A DNA stretch of 64,000 nt from Notamacropus eugenii (GCF_028372415.1 NC_092879.1:70352412-70416411), one strand, 5' to 3'; shown: positions 1-10,817, numbered from the stretch's first letter. The notes: generated by a model from the letters alone, not told the origin. Numbers and translations: made by a program.

Positions 1-254
1 CCCTGGCAAAGATTGTGGAACAGGCAGATGATAACAAGAAAGCAAAGGGGTACCTGGTACACTGGCATATACCTTAGAAGGAAGGAAAAAAAAGGGCTGC
101 TGATCCACCAAAGACAAATGACCTATTTTAGTTTGCCACTGAACAGTCTGAGAGATGGCATTCAGTCACCATCATCACTCAGACCACTCCCCATTCTATC
201 CAAGACCCTAATTCTAAAAGGAGAAGAACCCAGGCCCCAGTGTGGCATGTAAAG
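1..254. other. Unassigned single-copy-looking DNA
   Basis: No repeat family, splice-flanked reading frame or RNA gene was recognised here. If the exon at 21694-21763 is read correctly, this is deep intronic sequence of that minus-strand gene. Confidence 0.4.
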
Positions 255-432
255 AGAATGTTGGATTTGGAGTCTGAGGACCCAGATGCTAGTCTAAACT
301 CTAATACTTACTGCTTGTGTGATCTTATCCAAGTGCCTTCTTTTCTTTAAGCCTCTGTTTCCTCAACCATAAAATCAGTGAACTGGAAGAGAAAGCCTCC
401 TGGGTCCCTTCCAAATCTGACCGTCTATAACT
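255..432 (+). repeat. MIR-like SINE
   Basis: Shows the MIR order in sense: a body resembling 'cttactgcttgtgtgatctt', then 'tgtttcctcaaccataaaat', then a tail giving 'cttccaaatctgaccgtcta'. Old and diverged. Confidence 0.7.
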
Positions 433-849
433 TGCCTATCAAGTTGGTAGGAGACAGCTAATGGCAGAGTTATGACCAGAACTAGGCTCCTAGCTCCCAG
501 GACTGAGTTCTAGCCTCTAATACTCCCCTATCTTTTCCACAGAAGAAACAGACCAAAGCTGCCTACCTAAAACCAGTTGCTCAGAGGTTTAGGGGGAGGG
601 GTTACCTCAATTGAGTGTCATTTAGCTAGTCATTCCTAACAGGATAAAAGAGGAGAAAATCATCCAATCAAGAACCATCTCCTGCTCTGTGCAAGGTCTC
701 AAGCACTAAGAACCTAAAAAAGCCAGACCTGACCACTAAGCATCTAAAATCAACACACCATCAGCCTAGGCTTTATTCTTTTAAATCACCAACATCATGC
801 ATCCTTTCATATGCTATTTGCCCACTGTAAGAACTGGAAGGGGCTTTAG
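433..849. other. Unassigned intervening DNA
   Basis: No recognisable repeat or gene. Contains short MIR-like words near 440-520 that are too decayed to call. Confidence 0.35.
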
Positions 850-1046
850 CAGTAGTTTGGAAGAGTGGAAATAGTACTGGCCCAGGATTCAGGAGAGGAC
901 CCTTTCTGCTCCATATTAGCCATTTGCCTATGGAAAACCACTGTACCTCTCTCTGACCCTCCATTTCCACTTGTGCAAAATGGAAATGATAATACCTAAA
1001 TGACCTTCCTCACAGGATGGCTATGGAAAAAGCACCCTTTAAACAA
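850..1046 (+). repeat. MIR-like SINE
   Basis: Sense MIR body: 'agtactggcccaggattcag' through 'ccatttccacttgtgcaaaa' to 'cctcacaggatggctatgga'. It is followed closely by a second sense copy. Confidence 0.7.
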
Positions 1047-1073
1047 CAAATTTGAGACTCCAGGTCATCTTAT

Positions 1074-1230
1074 TATGGCTAGAAAGAGCACAGGATTTGG
1101 CATCGGAGGACCTGGCTCTACTACTTACTATGACCTTGGGCAAGTTCCCTCCCCTTTCTGGGCCTCACCTTCCTTATCTGTAAAAAAGGGCGGAGAGGTC
1201 CATTCCAATTCTAAATCTATGATCTTATTA
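1074..1230 (+). repeat. MIR-like SINE
   Basis: Sense copy with 'tggctagaaagagcacagga', 'gaccttgggcaagttccctc' and a 'ttatctgtaaaaaagggcgg' segment. Confidence 0.75.
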
Positions 1231-1237
1231 TTGCACA

Positions 1238-1368
1238 CCCAGTCCAGTTCCTTCATTTTATAAAGGAGGAGACTAAGGCCCAGAGAGAGGAAGTGACTTG
1301 CCTACATAACAAGTCAATGGCAGAACCAGGATTAGAACCCAGGTCCCTTTCTTTATACAAATTGTATC
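1238..1368 (-). repeat. MIR-like SINE
   Basis: Antisense copy: 'ttcattttataaaggaggag', 'gaagtgacttgcctacataa' and 'agaaccaggattagaaccca'. It faces the preceding sense copy. Confidence 0.75.
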
Positions 1369-1812
1369 TACATTTCTCAGCCTCTCCAAAATTCCAGGAC
1401 AGAGCTAATTGTCAAACATGGGCATGCAGCCTTTCTTCAGTTCCAGACACTGCACACACAAAAAGTAGTGAGCTGAGATGCAGGTGCCTCATCTTTACAA
1501 ACTATGAAAATCTTTTTTCCTTGAATTACACTACGGTAAAGTGACCCTAGTTTCATGAGCTCCATCCAAGGAAGGGTTCTATTTCATAGGTCAAAAAACA
1601 AGATAAAAAACCTGATGCTCTCAAGAGTAACACAGCTTTATCTATGTAAGGAAAACTCAAACTATCTTCTTCCATTCCATCAAGACACATTCACCTACCC
1701 AAATTAGAAGTGTCTGCACCTCAACTCCCAGGCCATTTTCCTCTGCTGGTTCTGTACTGTGCCTTATAGGCAAAGACATTAACTCTGTACAGCACCAAGC
1801 TAGAAGTCCTTA
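1369..1812. other. Unassigned intervening DNA
   Basis: No gene or repeat recognised in this stretch. Confidence 0.35.
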
Positions 1813-1825
1813 AAGTTGGAGTCTA

Positions 1826-2122
1826 AATGCCTTCCACATCCAGAGAAAGAACTATGGAACTAGATCGCAGAATGAAGCAGATGATTTTCTTTTGTGTTAT
1901 GTTTTTTTTTTATGATTTCTACCATTCATTTTAACTCTTCTATGCAACATGACTAAAGTGAAAATGTATTTAATAGGAATGTATGTGTAGAACCTATATA
2001 AAATTGTATGCTGTCTCGGTGAGGGAAGGAGGAGAGAAGGAGGGGGAGGGAGGGGAAAAAAATCTAAGAGATATGGAAGTGATTGTAGAACACTGAAAAC
2101 AAATAATTTAATTCTTAAAAAA
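1826..2122 (+). mobile_element. L1 3' end, 5'-truncated, with 13-bp target-site duplication
   Basis: Starts in the '...ccacatccagagaaagaact' segment of marsupial-type L1 3' ends, runs through a G-rich purine tract and ends in an A-run. The 13-mer AAGTTGGAGTCTA flanks it exactly at 1813-1825 and 2123-2135, so this is one target-primed insertion. It landed in a MIR-like SINE that continues on the right. Confidence 0.8.
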
Positions 2123-2250
2123 AAGTTGGAGTCTATAGGCAAGTCACCATCTCTTTGAGTCTCAACTTCCTCATCATCAATAAGTGAACCCACCTCCTAG
2201 GGTTATTGTGAGGGTCAAATAAAATCATGACAATGAAAGAACTTGAGAAA
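2123..2250 (+). repeat. MIR-like SINE, 3' part split by the L1 at 1826-2122
   Basis: 'ggcaagtcaccatctctttg', 'tcaacttcctcatcatcaat' and 'ttattgtgagggtcaaataa' follow MIR sense order. A later MIR piece at 2396-2478 continues it. Confidence 0.65.
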
Positions 2251-2395
2251 AGCTACAAGCAGTAGACATGTAAAAGGTATAATTATCAGGATGCCTCAAT
2301 AACTGAGTAACAATAAGATACATGGGGTGAAGAAGGCAGGGATAGAACCCAGGGGGAAAACTGGGAGAAGAGACTAGGAGATGGTAATCACACCA

Positions 2396-2478
2396 TCTAC
2401 TTTCATGGCTCAAATGAGCTAATGTATGCAAAGCTCTTTGTAAACCATAAAACACTCTATAAATGTCAACTATGATAA
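2396..2478 (+). repeat. MIR 3' tail fragment
   Basis: 'gagctaatgtatgcaaagct' and 'actctataaatgtcaactat' match the MIR 3' tail. It is separated from the body at 2123-2250 by about 145 bp of unassigned sequence. Confidence 0.55.
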
Positions 2479-2549
2479 CAATCCTTTAAATCATCTGGGA
2501 ATTCATCAGTGGGGGGCACCAATGCAGATCACAACTACACATCTTATTA

Positions 2550-2817
2550 TAGTTATCTCTTATACACTGCAGGAGTTAGGGGTGCATCACACTCCCCCAC
2601 CCCCATGATCTGGAAAATCTGAGTAAAAAGTTTTGGCCCTCCCTTTGTACCAGAGAAGTCTGAATTGTTATGGCATTATTCTGTGTCATCTGTTGGTCTT
2701 TGCATGTTGTCTGTGACTTCCACAGAACTCCCAAAAAATTCCCATTTAATTTCTTACACCAACATGCGGTCCATCAAAACAGCAATGGGGAAAGTTGCAA
2801 GATGAAAGGGATAACTG
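2550..2817. mobile_element. Tc1/mariner-like MITE, copy 1
   Basis: Begins TAGTTATCTCTTA and ends AAAGGGATAACTG, which are inverted versions of each other. It shares TIRs and an internal segment ('ccctccctttgta..agaagtctga') with the element at 16028-16341. No transposase is encoded. The superfamily is inferred from TIR style and possible TA target only. Confidence 0.5.
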
Positions 2818-3306
2818 AACATGGCTGGTTCTTCACGAATTAATATACCTTTTTTTTTTTAATCATTCTCTGGCAGCTAACCTTTTTGTGGTGTCTTTTT
2901 TAACTGAGGTAAGCTGGTCCTTAGACGTTGGATCGATACCACCACTGGGATAGAAGCTGAAGCCTTTCTAGCTCTAGGAGAAGCTACCAGAAATTGTACT
3001 CTGATGGCATTTCCTTCAAGTACCCAAAATCACTTCCACACAACAATGAGGTGTTAACTGTGAATAATGATAATAATTAACATTAACAAAACAAGGAAAA
3101 CTCCCAGAGAAGTAGAAGAGAAGCAATGAGCTTTAATATGCTAGAAAAGGGGAGGATGGAAGGAATTATCACTAGTTAGCTCCCCAGAACCCACCCCCAG
3201 CTTTGTAAATTTAGAGATAAAGGGTCTTCAAAATCCAGTTGGAGCATTTTTACATGAAGTCTTAAAAATCAGATCCTGGCTATGAGTTAAAATCATCTGT
3301 TTTGTA
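2818..3306. other. Unassigned intervening DNA
   Basis: A/T-rich sequence with no recognised repeat or gene. Confidence 0.35.
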
Positions 3307-3704
3307 CAGAGGTTCCCAAAGTGGGCAATACTACCCCCTGGGAGCACTGGAACAATGGAGTGGGGGTGGTAGTGGCCAAGTCCACTGACAGGTCTTAACA
3401 AGCAAGTATTGGCAGGCTAGCTGGGGAAGTCCAGCATACATCAGCAGGAATATGTGAATATTACTTGTCTACAATAGGATACCACTGCATCATCAAAATT
3501 TCAATGTAGGGAAAAAAACACAAATTTACAATAAATTATTACATTTAAGATGTGTCATTTTAAAAAACATATTTTATATTTTTTTGAAATTATGTTAATT
3601 TCAAAAAAAAGTTAGAGTTAAAGAAAGTAGATTACCAGGGGGCACTGATTAATTTTTTTTTTTTTAAAAGAAGGCAGTAGGCCAAATAAGTTTGAGAACC
3701 TCTG
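3307..3704. mobile_element. hAT-type non-autonomous DNA element
   Basis: Left end CAGAGGTTCCCAAAG and right end GTTTGAGAACCTCTG are inverted repeats with only a few mismatches, the style of hAT (Charlie-like) MITEs. About 398 bp, A/T-rich inside, no reading frame. An 8-bp target duplication is not clearly preserved. Confidence 0.65.
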
Positions 3705-3719
3705 GTACAGGAGAAAATA

Positions 3720-3890
3720 CTGGCCTACAGGTCAAGTGGGATGGATTATAGTTTTAACTCTTCCACAAACTTTCGACATAACCTTGGTCAAGGCACTTCC
3801 TCTCTACGGCCTCAGATTCCTCATATGCACAATGCTGGGTTTGGGGTCAAATCTCTAAAGATCTTTTCAAATCAGATCTTTGTGAAGCTC
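3720..3890 (+). repeat. MIR-like SINE
   Basis: 'aaccttggtcaaggcacttc', 'cagattcctcatatgcacaa' and 'ctttgtgaagctctaggcac' follow MIR sense order. Next to the right end of the hAT element. Confidence 0.6.
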
Positions 3891-4314
3891 TAGGCACACA
3901 GTATGTACTATAGAAATGATTCTTCCCTTCCCTTCTTTCCCTTCCCTTTCAGGTACAACAATCTATGTCTCTGATTATACTTCAGGTACAGAAAGGCAGA
4001 GCAAATTTGGAGGAACAAATTTGCCTAAAACCCAGAAGCAAGCTCTAATTAAGGAGGGATAAGAAGCCCTCTTCCTGAGGCTAAATGGTTGGGGAAGAGA
4101 AGGGGGGCAGGATATAGCTTTCTTGAGGAGTAAATGCTATTGGAAGAGTTCAACAAGGAGATGACACACACCTTAAGCTCAGAGCCAGGAAGCATGTCAT
4201 CAGATAAAGAGAAAGCACAACTGAGGCAGTAAAATTCATTGTCTTGTTCAGGTAACATCATCCTCCCGAGGCCAAGTAAAAACAGGAAAAACCCAATTTT
4301 CCTTTAAAGAATAA
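3891..4314. other. Unassigned intervening DNA
   Basis: Contains a short CTTCC-rich pyrimidine tract near 3926-3950; otherwise nothing recognised. Confidence 0.3.
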
Positions 4315-4460
4315 GCATTTCACAGAACCAGAGTTTCAGAGTTGGAAGAGACTTCAGTGGCCAAACTCTACACCAAAAAGAATCCCAACTACAATCTCTC
4401 TGATAAGTGACCATCCAGCCTCTTGTTGAAGTCCCCTTCAGTGACTGGGAGTCGAATACT
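4315..4460. repeat. CR1/L3-like LINE fragment
   Basis: 'cagagtttcagagttggaag' followed by '...ccatccagcctcttgttgaa' and 'cttcagtgactgggag' resembles the conserved 3' part of CR1/L3 elements. Related fragments occur near 22470, 40816 and 43583. Confidence 0.45.
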
Positions 4461-4735
4461 TCCTGGGCAAACCAGGTACTGGGTCAGCATTTATTCATGA
4501 CAACTAAGTGGAAAGTACCAAAGGTTTATCTTTTACTTTACAGCAGGTAGGAACAGGGAGTTTCATTAAATACACTTGCTGTTCCAGTCAAGGAGATTAG
4601 CACTTTCCATTCCAAGGAAATTCAATCAGTACTCATAAAGGCAGCTGGCTAACTAATCTTGAAACAGTTTAATGACTGAGTAGTTTGGGAGTAGGTCAGA
4701 GAAGGGACATAGAGGACTTTTTCCCCATTTCCATT
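4461..4735. other. Unassigned intervening DNA
   Basis: No feature seen. Confidence 0.3.
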
Positions 4736-5225
4736 GAGGGCACCACCTACCTCTCAGTCACTCAGGTTCACAACTTGAGTCATCCTTGGCTTCTCACTCC
4801 CCTAAACCCATTCAGTTGCCAAATCTTGTCCATTTTAACTCCATAATATATTCCATCCATCCCCTTTTCTCCATTCACACAGCCCCCATTCTAGCTAAGA
4901 AAAGTACAGGTCAACCATATCACTCACCTATTCAGAAGGGACTACTTACTATTACATAAAATATAAACTCCTTGCCCTGGCATTGAGGCCCTCCATGATC
5001 CAGTACCAAACCACTTTTCCAAACTAATTTCATATTATTCCCTTCCCAACCAAATTGCACTATTAGCTGCTCCCTGAACCTGACCTTCCATTTACTACTT
5101 TCCCATTTCCATAGGCCACACCAGGTACCAGAATGCATTCCCATCTTCACCTCCTACTTTGAAAATCCCTGTCTTCCTTCACCTCAGCTCAGGGGTGACC
5201 TCCTTCAGGTAAATTTCTGTGGCGT
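4736..5225 (+). repeat. L2 LINE 3' region
   Basis: Sense L2 3' region: 'gagtcatccttggcttctca', 'cagttgccaaatcttgtcca', 'gaggccctccatgatccagt' and 'ctcaggggtgacctccttca' in consensus order. Heavily decayed. Confidence 0.75.
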
Positions 5226-5284
5226 GCTGCTCTATCTGCAGAAAATACTTAGTAAGTTTCATACTTATCCTACTAGGAGAATGA

Positions 5285-5480
5285 AGGTGGTACCATGTTG
5301 CACTGGAAAGTACACTGGATGTGGAGCAAAGAAGACCTGGGCTTAAATTCCATCTTCCTAATTTGCTAGACAAGTCTCTTGGCCTCCGTGGGTCTCAGTT
5401 TCCTCCTTTGTAAAATGAGACGGTTGGACTAGATGGCCTCCGAGGCCCTGCCAGCTTTAAATCTAGGACGTTACGATCCT
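5285..5480 (+). repeat. MIR-like SINE
   Basis: 'aagaagacctgggcttaaat', 'tcagtttcctcctttgtaaa' and 'tggactagatggcctccgag' in sense order. Confidence 0.8.
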
Positions 5481-5484
5481 TAAA

Positions 5485-5555
5485 TGCAGGGACTACTGTT
5501 TTTTTCCTCTCTGTATTCCCCTCATGTAGCACAGTATCTTGTACATTAAGGGAGT
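5485..5555 (+). repeat. L2 3'-terminal fragment
   Basis: 'tgcagggactactg...gtattcccctcatgtagcacag' resembles the L2 end. It is directly followed by a G homopolymer. Confidence 0.45.
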
Positions 5556-5574
5556 GGGGGGGGGGGGGGGGGGG
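5556..5574 (+). repeat. G homopolymer, about 19 bp
   Basis: An uninterrupted run of G. Such tracts are slippage-prone and can form G-quadruplex structures; its length may be uncertain in the assembly. Confidence 0.9.
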
Positions 5575-5584
5575 ACGAAGCAGG

Positions 5585-5767
5585 ACCTGTGATTTCAGTG
5601 GTATAAGGAACTCCCAAAAGAGCATACTGCCTCAACCAATACAGGTTAGCACCTGCTCAGCAACACATGATTTTAGAGTTACCTGGGTTATTGAAAGGCT
5701 GTGCCTTGCTCAGGGACATAGCCAGTACTGGCAATTTCTTCTCTTCTTGTCTCTCTATCCATTACAC
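5585..5767 (-). repeat. SINE copy carrying a 'caccaatgcaggt...' head, split by a hAT
   Basis: 'ggtataaggaactcccaaaa', 'caaccaatacaggttagcac' and '...gctcagggacatagcc' define a SINE type also seen at 27700-28395 and 55770-55960. The copy is broken at 5767 by the hAT element. Confidence 0.55.
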
Positions 5768-5919
5768 CAGTTGTGTCAAACTCAAAAGGGGGCTCTGCAG
5801 GATGCATATTGACTCAGAAAACCACAAATCAACAATATCTATGTAGTATTTTATTTCTGACATTTCTCAATTACAGGGACCACTAGGGAGTTTTGCAGGC
5901 CTTGAGTTTGACACCTCTG
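5768..5919. mobile_element. hAT-type MITE ('gtgtcaaactc' family)
   Basis: Left end CAGTTGTGTCAAACTCAAA and right end TTGAGTTTGACACCTCTG are inverted repeats. The same family occurs at 18874, 28059, 28984, 31517 and 40352. Non-coding. Target duplication not clear at this copy. Confidence 0.75.
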
Positions 5920-5989
5920 TTCTTTATACTGCCGATCAAACCTAGCACATGATAGGCACTTAAACATCTAATTTAACACAAAACAAACT

Positions 5990-6345
5990 TTGGATCTTCT
6001 GTATAAACTAATGCCAAGTGAAGTAAGCAGAACCAAAACAACATTCACAATGACCACAATAATGGAAATGGAACTAACACTAAAAGACAGTAGATTAATG
6101 CAATAATCAATCTTGCCTCCAGAGGACTGATGGTGAAGCACACAGCTCCTTCCTCTCAGTAAAAAAATGGATGCATGGGTACAGAATGTGAAACATACCA
6201 TTAGACAGGGCCAATGGTTCAGTTTGTTTTGCTTTAAAAAAAAAAGGAGTGCAATATGGAGTATGGGATAATAGGGAAGTGACAGCAATGTTTTTTAAAA
6301 GCAAAGAAGTTTGAGAGAAAAAAATAAACTTTTTAAGGGAAAATT
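5990..6345 (+). mobile_element. L1 3' end fragment
   Basis: 'gccaagtgaagtaagcagaa' followed by 'gcctccagaggactgatggt' are L1 3'-end words. The fragment ends near an A-rich segment. Confidence 0.65.
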
Positions 6346-6800
6346 TTCACTGAAATTAAATAAAAGCTTTCCCTTACTAGGAGACTCCCCCCCAAAAAAG
6401 GGAGATAAGGGTGAAAACCAATTCATTTAAAACAGCAGTTAAAATAAATCACTTCTATTTGGCTTTTCAATGCCTTATTTGGGCGAGGGGGTGACAGAAC
6501 AGATTTTACTTCATATCCCTATTTAGCCTGGGCTAATTCTAAAATAAGTGCACATTCTCTCAGCAGAGCCCAGTCTAAAAACTGCAAAAGATGGGAAACT
6601 CGGGGAAGCAACCCAGGATGCAACAATTTCTGATGAGGCTGTCAGCTCTCAGAATACAAAATACAGTTCTCAAAAGATGAAACTCATGACTTCCAAACAC
6701 AATCTACTGGAAAAGACAGTGGAATCATCAAGATCAAGGACAAATGGAAACCCCATTAGTTCCCACAAGTCAAATGAATGTAGTTGATGATTGGGGCAGA
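6346..6800. other. Unassigned intervening DNA
   Basis: No recognised repeat. An open stretch at 6548-6787 (79 aa) has no domain features or splice context and is treated as chance. Confidence 0.35.
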
Positions 6801-7017
6801 AGGTACGTGGTATGAGGGGTGGGAAAGGAGAGGAAGAGGAAGGTATAAGAGGGAGATGCTAAAGTGGTAAAGGAGAAGAGGTGCTAGAAAGGGAAGGGCA
6901 AAGAAAGAAAGGGAAGGGAAAAAAGAAAGGGAAAGAAGAGGGGAGCATGGGCAGAGAGAAGAATCAAAGAAAGGAGGCAAGGACAGAGAAAGGGATGGGA
7001 GAGAAAAGAAGGGAAGC
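6801..7017 (+). repeat. Polypurine (GA/GGAAA) tract
   Basis: Plus strand is almost only A and G for about 200 bp, with irregular GGGAA/AAAGG units. Degenerate simple sequence; reading frames here on both strands are compositional artefacts. Confidence 0.8.
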
Positions 7018-7279
7018 CTCTTCCCACGTCCTGACTTCCCTCTCTGTCCATCTGTGTTTTGCTCTCTCCTGATTTGTCTCTCTACCCCAGTATCCATCTA
7101 TTTATTGATCTACTAAGGCACCTGGCCAGATCAATGTGTGTGCCATGGGGAGGAAGGATAGAGAATATAACTGCAGCATAGTGACTATTAGAAACACACT
7201 ATGACCAGCCTTAATGAGAATTCTCACTGTTTTGGCTCCATGGACAAACACAGATGGTGAAAGGCTTATAGGAGCTCAC
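7018..7279. other. Unassigned intervening DNA
   Basis: No feature seen. Confidence 0.3.
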
Positions 7280-7445
7280 AGGTTCATACAAAGTGTTCCA
7301 TCGGGTTTTTGGAGGTCATCTAGCCTAACCCCTTATTTTACAGGAGAGGAAACTGAGACTCAGAGAGGGGACAAGATTTGCCCATAGTCACATAGCAACT
7401 AAGTGGCAGAGCTACTAGGATTTAAAGCTAGATGTCCTGGCTCAT
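7280..7445 (-). repeat. SINE (CORE/MIR-like) copy
   Basis: 'gaggtcatctagcctaaccc', 'ggagaggaaactgagactca' and 'catagcaactaagtggcaga' in antisense order. Confidence 0.75.
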
Positions 7446-8004
7446 CCAGTCATATACCTGCTGTTTTCTGGATTGGATCTGACTTAGGCCAGTCCAGGGG
7501 TAGCTTAAGTTCCAAAATCAAACACCTGCAGGTCATTCAACAGTTAATAAAAGGAAATTTGCTTAGACATAGCATTAAGAAGGATAGGCACTAAGAACCC
7601 CTTGAGAACCCAGTTGAGCAAAACTCTCATTACAATCCATGAGCCAGGCATCTAGGAGTCCCTTTAGATAGTGGTGGTAGCTTTGTCCAGAGATGATAAG
7701 GAAGTGACATAAATGGTCTGAGCCCTTAGTTCCCTAAGCCAACCAAGTCCCAAGAAAGGTCACAATACCATTTAAGGAAAAAATAGTCTCATTTGCATTT
7801 GAGAAGGGGTTAGGTCCTAACTGTTCAGATATTGCTTCTACCATCGAGTGTATATGTTCCACCTGAAGCTCAAAGATACTATAGTAGGTGCCCTATCAGC
7901 CAGAGAAGCAGAAATAAGGGACAAAAAGGGAACTATCACATATATGCTAGGTTTTAGGTGATTAGGAAGTCTCCTAAGATTGCTACACCTGGCAAAGAAT
8001 ACAT
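7446..8004. other. Unassigned intervening DNA
   Basis: No recognisable gene or repeat. Confidence 0.35.
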
Positions 8005-8006
8005 AC

Positions 8007-8056
<50 letters not shown>

Positions 8057-8074
8057 TCACTCACTCACTCACTC
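8005..8074 (+). repeat. Compound microsatellite (ACAT)n(AC)n(TCAC)n
   Basis: ACAT units pass into about 15 AC dinucleotides and then six TCAC tetranucleotides. Confidence 0.95.
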
Positions 8075-8571
8075 CAATCTACATTTCCCACTTTCCTGGA
8101 TCCTGTCCCTTCTCCCAGCCCACTAGGCTACCAAAATCTCTGGAGGACAAAAATAATTTCTTCCTCCTGGGCTTATTTTTTTTCTTTATGTGTATGCCTC
8201 TGTGTCTGTGTTTTAATATTAACTACAGCAAAAGCATCATGGGTTCTAATGGATAAAATATTTGTGGCTTGCTGGATAGGTTTCTGGGGCCATAGTAGAG
8301 ACACACAAAAGTAGGTTTTACCACGCTTGTTTTCCCCTAATGGTAGCATCCAGGATCCAACAAAAGCTCCCTCCCTTTCTTCCCACCCCCAATAAACATA
8401 CAGCCCCTTACAGCATGCTACAGTGTCTAGATGGGAACTCTTCATTCAGCAAGGGCTAAGCTGACAGCCCCTAACCCTCTGCAAAGTTGCTGGAGAAATT
8501 ACTGATACGTTGAAATGCCATATTCCACAGAGCCAGATTTCTGATAGAAGATAATCCATTCTGCCTTTACA
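8075..8571. other. Unassigned intervening DNA
   Basis: No gene or repeat recognised; a 90-aa minus frame here has no supporting feature. Confidence 0.3.
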
Positions 8572-8808
8572 TAAGAGCAGCTAGCATTTACACAGGATTT
8601 CTAATCTTATAAGGCAGCTTGATCCCAACAACCCTGAGGCAGGTAGGAAACGTCTTATGTTCATTTTACAGATGAAAACACCAAGGTCTCAAGAGGTGAA
8701 GTGATTTAGTTCAAGTCACACAACTCCAAAGTACTGACATGGGGACTCAAACCCAATTTTTTTTGATTCCAAGTATTCTTCTTTCCACTATTCCACATTG
8801 TCTCATCT
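8572..8808 (-). repeat. MIR, nearly full length
   Basis: Antisense: 'gcagctagcatttacacagg', 'ccctgaggcaggtaggaaac', 'cattttacagatgaaaacac', 'aagtcacacaactccaaagt' and a 'tccactattccaca' end. Confidence 0.85.
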
Positions 8809-8939
8809 AGAGTCAAAGATAAACATTCCAGCATGGCTGAACATCAAATGTTAGGTGAATGGACTTGGTCAACACTGACCAGCACCACCAGAAAAGGCAA
8901 GGTCACATGTGAATGGCAATCACCACAGCTTTATGTAGA

Positions 8940-9060
8940 AATGATTAGGTGAAAAAGCACCTACTAAATTCCAAGCACTGTGTTAAGCACTGGAGATACA
9001 AAGACAAAAACAAAAACAAGTATCTGCCCTCAAGGAGCATAAATTCTAAGAAACACACAA
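8940..9060 (-). repeat. L2 3'-terminal fragment
   Basis: 'aagcacctactaaattccaa', 'gcactgtgttaagcactgga' and 'gccctcaaggagcataaatt' are the antisense end of L2. Confidence 0.8.
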
Positions 9061-9417
9061 AAAGATATGGGGGCCAAGGAGGGGGATTTTGGTTGGGGAA
9101 GTTATGAGGAGTGGAACTGGAGGAAGACATCAACCCACCTTTTCCAGTAGCAACAGCAGTATTGATTTGATTATCGTTCCAAAACTGGAGAGGGGGGGTA
9201 GAAGGTACAGCTGGCAACAAGACGGTTGGTAAGAAAACAGCTGAGGAGCAATGTAAAACACAGCTGGAAGCCAACAGAGACATAAAGGGCCCTGTGAGGC
9301 ACACACCAATCAAGGGAATAGGGAACCCATAGTATTATTTATGGAGCTGGAAGGGCTTGGTCTCTGATACAGGTAGGCAAGAGGAAGCAGTTTGGTGATC
9401 AGAAGTTATCTCTGTAG
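9061..9417. other. Unassigned intervening DNA
   Basis: A 122-aa minus frame spans part of this, but it begins inside the L2 fragment and shows no domain; not a gene. Confidence 0.35.
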
Positions 9418-9601
9418 CAGGGATGGAGAACCTGTGGCCTCAAGGCCCTCAAGTGGGGTCCTTTGACTGAATCCAAGCTTCACAGAACAAATCCCCTTAA
9501 TTAAAGGATTTGTTCTGTAAAACTTGGACTCAGTCAAAAGGCCCCACCTGAGGACCTAGAAGGCCACGTGTGGCCTCCAGACAACAAGTTCCACACCCCT
9601 G
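9418..9601. mobile_element. hAT-type palindromic MITE (OposCharlie/OC1-like)
   Basis: Starts CAGGGATGGAGAACCTG and ends ACAAGTTCCACACCCCTG. The halves are inverted copies meeting near 9505, with a 'caaatccccttaattaaagg' centre. The right flank CTCTAGAA fits the known hAT target preference nTCTAGAn; the left flank CTCTGTAG is a decayed partner. The OC1 name is from memory of the family. Confidence 0.75.
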
Positions 9602-9691
9602 CTCTAGAAACCTTCAAAGATATAGCACGGAATCCCAATCTACTCCACTGGTTCACCCTATAAAGTGATCTCATAGTTCCCTCCATGAAGA

Positions 9692-9925
9692 TACAAGTCA
9701 GCCAGCCAGTCAATAAGCATTTATTTATTAAGTGCCTACTATGTATGTGCTCTGGATTAGGCTAAACGCTGAGAAGACAAAAACAAAAAACAGTCCCTGC
9801 TCTCAAGGAGCTTAGTCTAAAGAAGGAGATAACATTCAAACAACTATGTACAAGCAAGGTCAGACAGGGTAAATTGGGAATAGCTTCAGAGAGCCTCCAA
9901 GAAATGAGAGAGCTACTGGTTATCT
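9692..9925 (-). repeat. L2 3' region
   Basis: 'agtcaataagcatttattta', 'gtgcctactatgtatgtgct', 'cctgctctcaaggagcttag' and 'caactatgtacaagcaaggt' in antisense order. Confidence 0.8.
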
Positions 9926-9994
9926 CCCTAAACTGATCTGGACTAGAAAACTAACTCACTGTATTCCTCCTTGAATACCCAAAACAATTTACAC

Positions 9995-10325
9995 ATCAAC
10001 AGCAACATTATGAAGATAAAATCAACAGTGAAAGATCCACAACAATTACAAAGGACTAACAATGAAAAATGCTATTCACCTCCAGATGGAGAATTGCTAG
10101 GTTTGGAGTGAAGCCTGAAGCATATTTTTTCTCTCTTCTTTTTCTTTCTTTCTTTCTTTTTTTTTTTTTTGAGAACATGGCTAAAGAGGTTATATACTTT
10201 GCATTACTTCATTTGTGTAATGACTATTGTTATTTCTTGCCTTTTCAATGGGTGGGGGAGGAGATGGAAGAAGGGAAAGAATTTGGAACTAAAAATAAGA
10301 ACTAAAAATATAAATGAATAAAAAA
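9995..10325 (+). mobile_element. L1 3' end
   Basis: 'tgaaaaatgctattcacctc', a T-rich tract with TTTC units, 'ggtgggggaggagatggaag' and a decayed A-rich tail match marsupial-type L1 3' ends. 5'-truncated. Confidence 0.75.
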
Positions 10326-10639
10326 AGGAATTCCCAAATTACTACTTGGTTTGGTACTCCCAAAAGTACCAAAGCACTTTGAAGTAGCTGAAGTAGTTTG
10401 AAGTAGTTGTGAAGAAGACTTGGGCTATACTCCTTCCTCTTCCTGCACTATCTTTGGGAGTCTCTTCAAAGTGGGATTTTTTAAAGGAGAACTGGACCAC
10501 AGGATATTGAAGAACTTAGAGACCCCTGTGTTTCTAAAGCACACAAGGAATGGAGCCAAGTCCTAGAAATAAACCATTTAATACACCTTCTCTAACCAAA
10601 GAGAAAGGATTGCTCTTGTAATGAAACCAGGGATTCCTT
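10326..10639. other. Unassigned intervening DNA
   Basis: No repeat family recognised. Local repetition of 'gaagtagttgaagtagtt'-like words near 10385-10410. Confidence 0.35.
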
Positions 10640-10817
10640 GGTACCAAAACACTTAATAGCTATGTGATTCTGGGCAAGTCATTTCACCCCATTTGCTTCC
10701 ATTTCCTCCTCTGTAAAATGAACTAGAGAAGGAAACAGCAAACCACCCCAAGGTCTTTGCCAAGAAAACCCCAAACACGGTCACAAAGAGTTGAGACACA
10801 ACTGAAAGCGACTCAAC
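10640..10817 (+). repeat. MAR1/WSINE-like SINE, 3' part
   Basis: 'gtgattctgggcaagtcatt', 'aatgaactagagaaggaaac', 'aggtctttgccaagaaaacc' and 'caaagagttgagacacaact' in order. Abuts an L1 3' end directly. Confidence 0.85.

Noticed and set aside
7838-8314. Frames with Thr-His or Val-Cys runs
   Set aside because: Direct products of the AC microsatellite; the same applies near 12840, 16340, 50800 and 53880.
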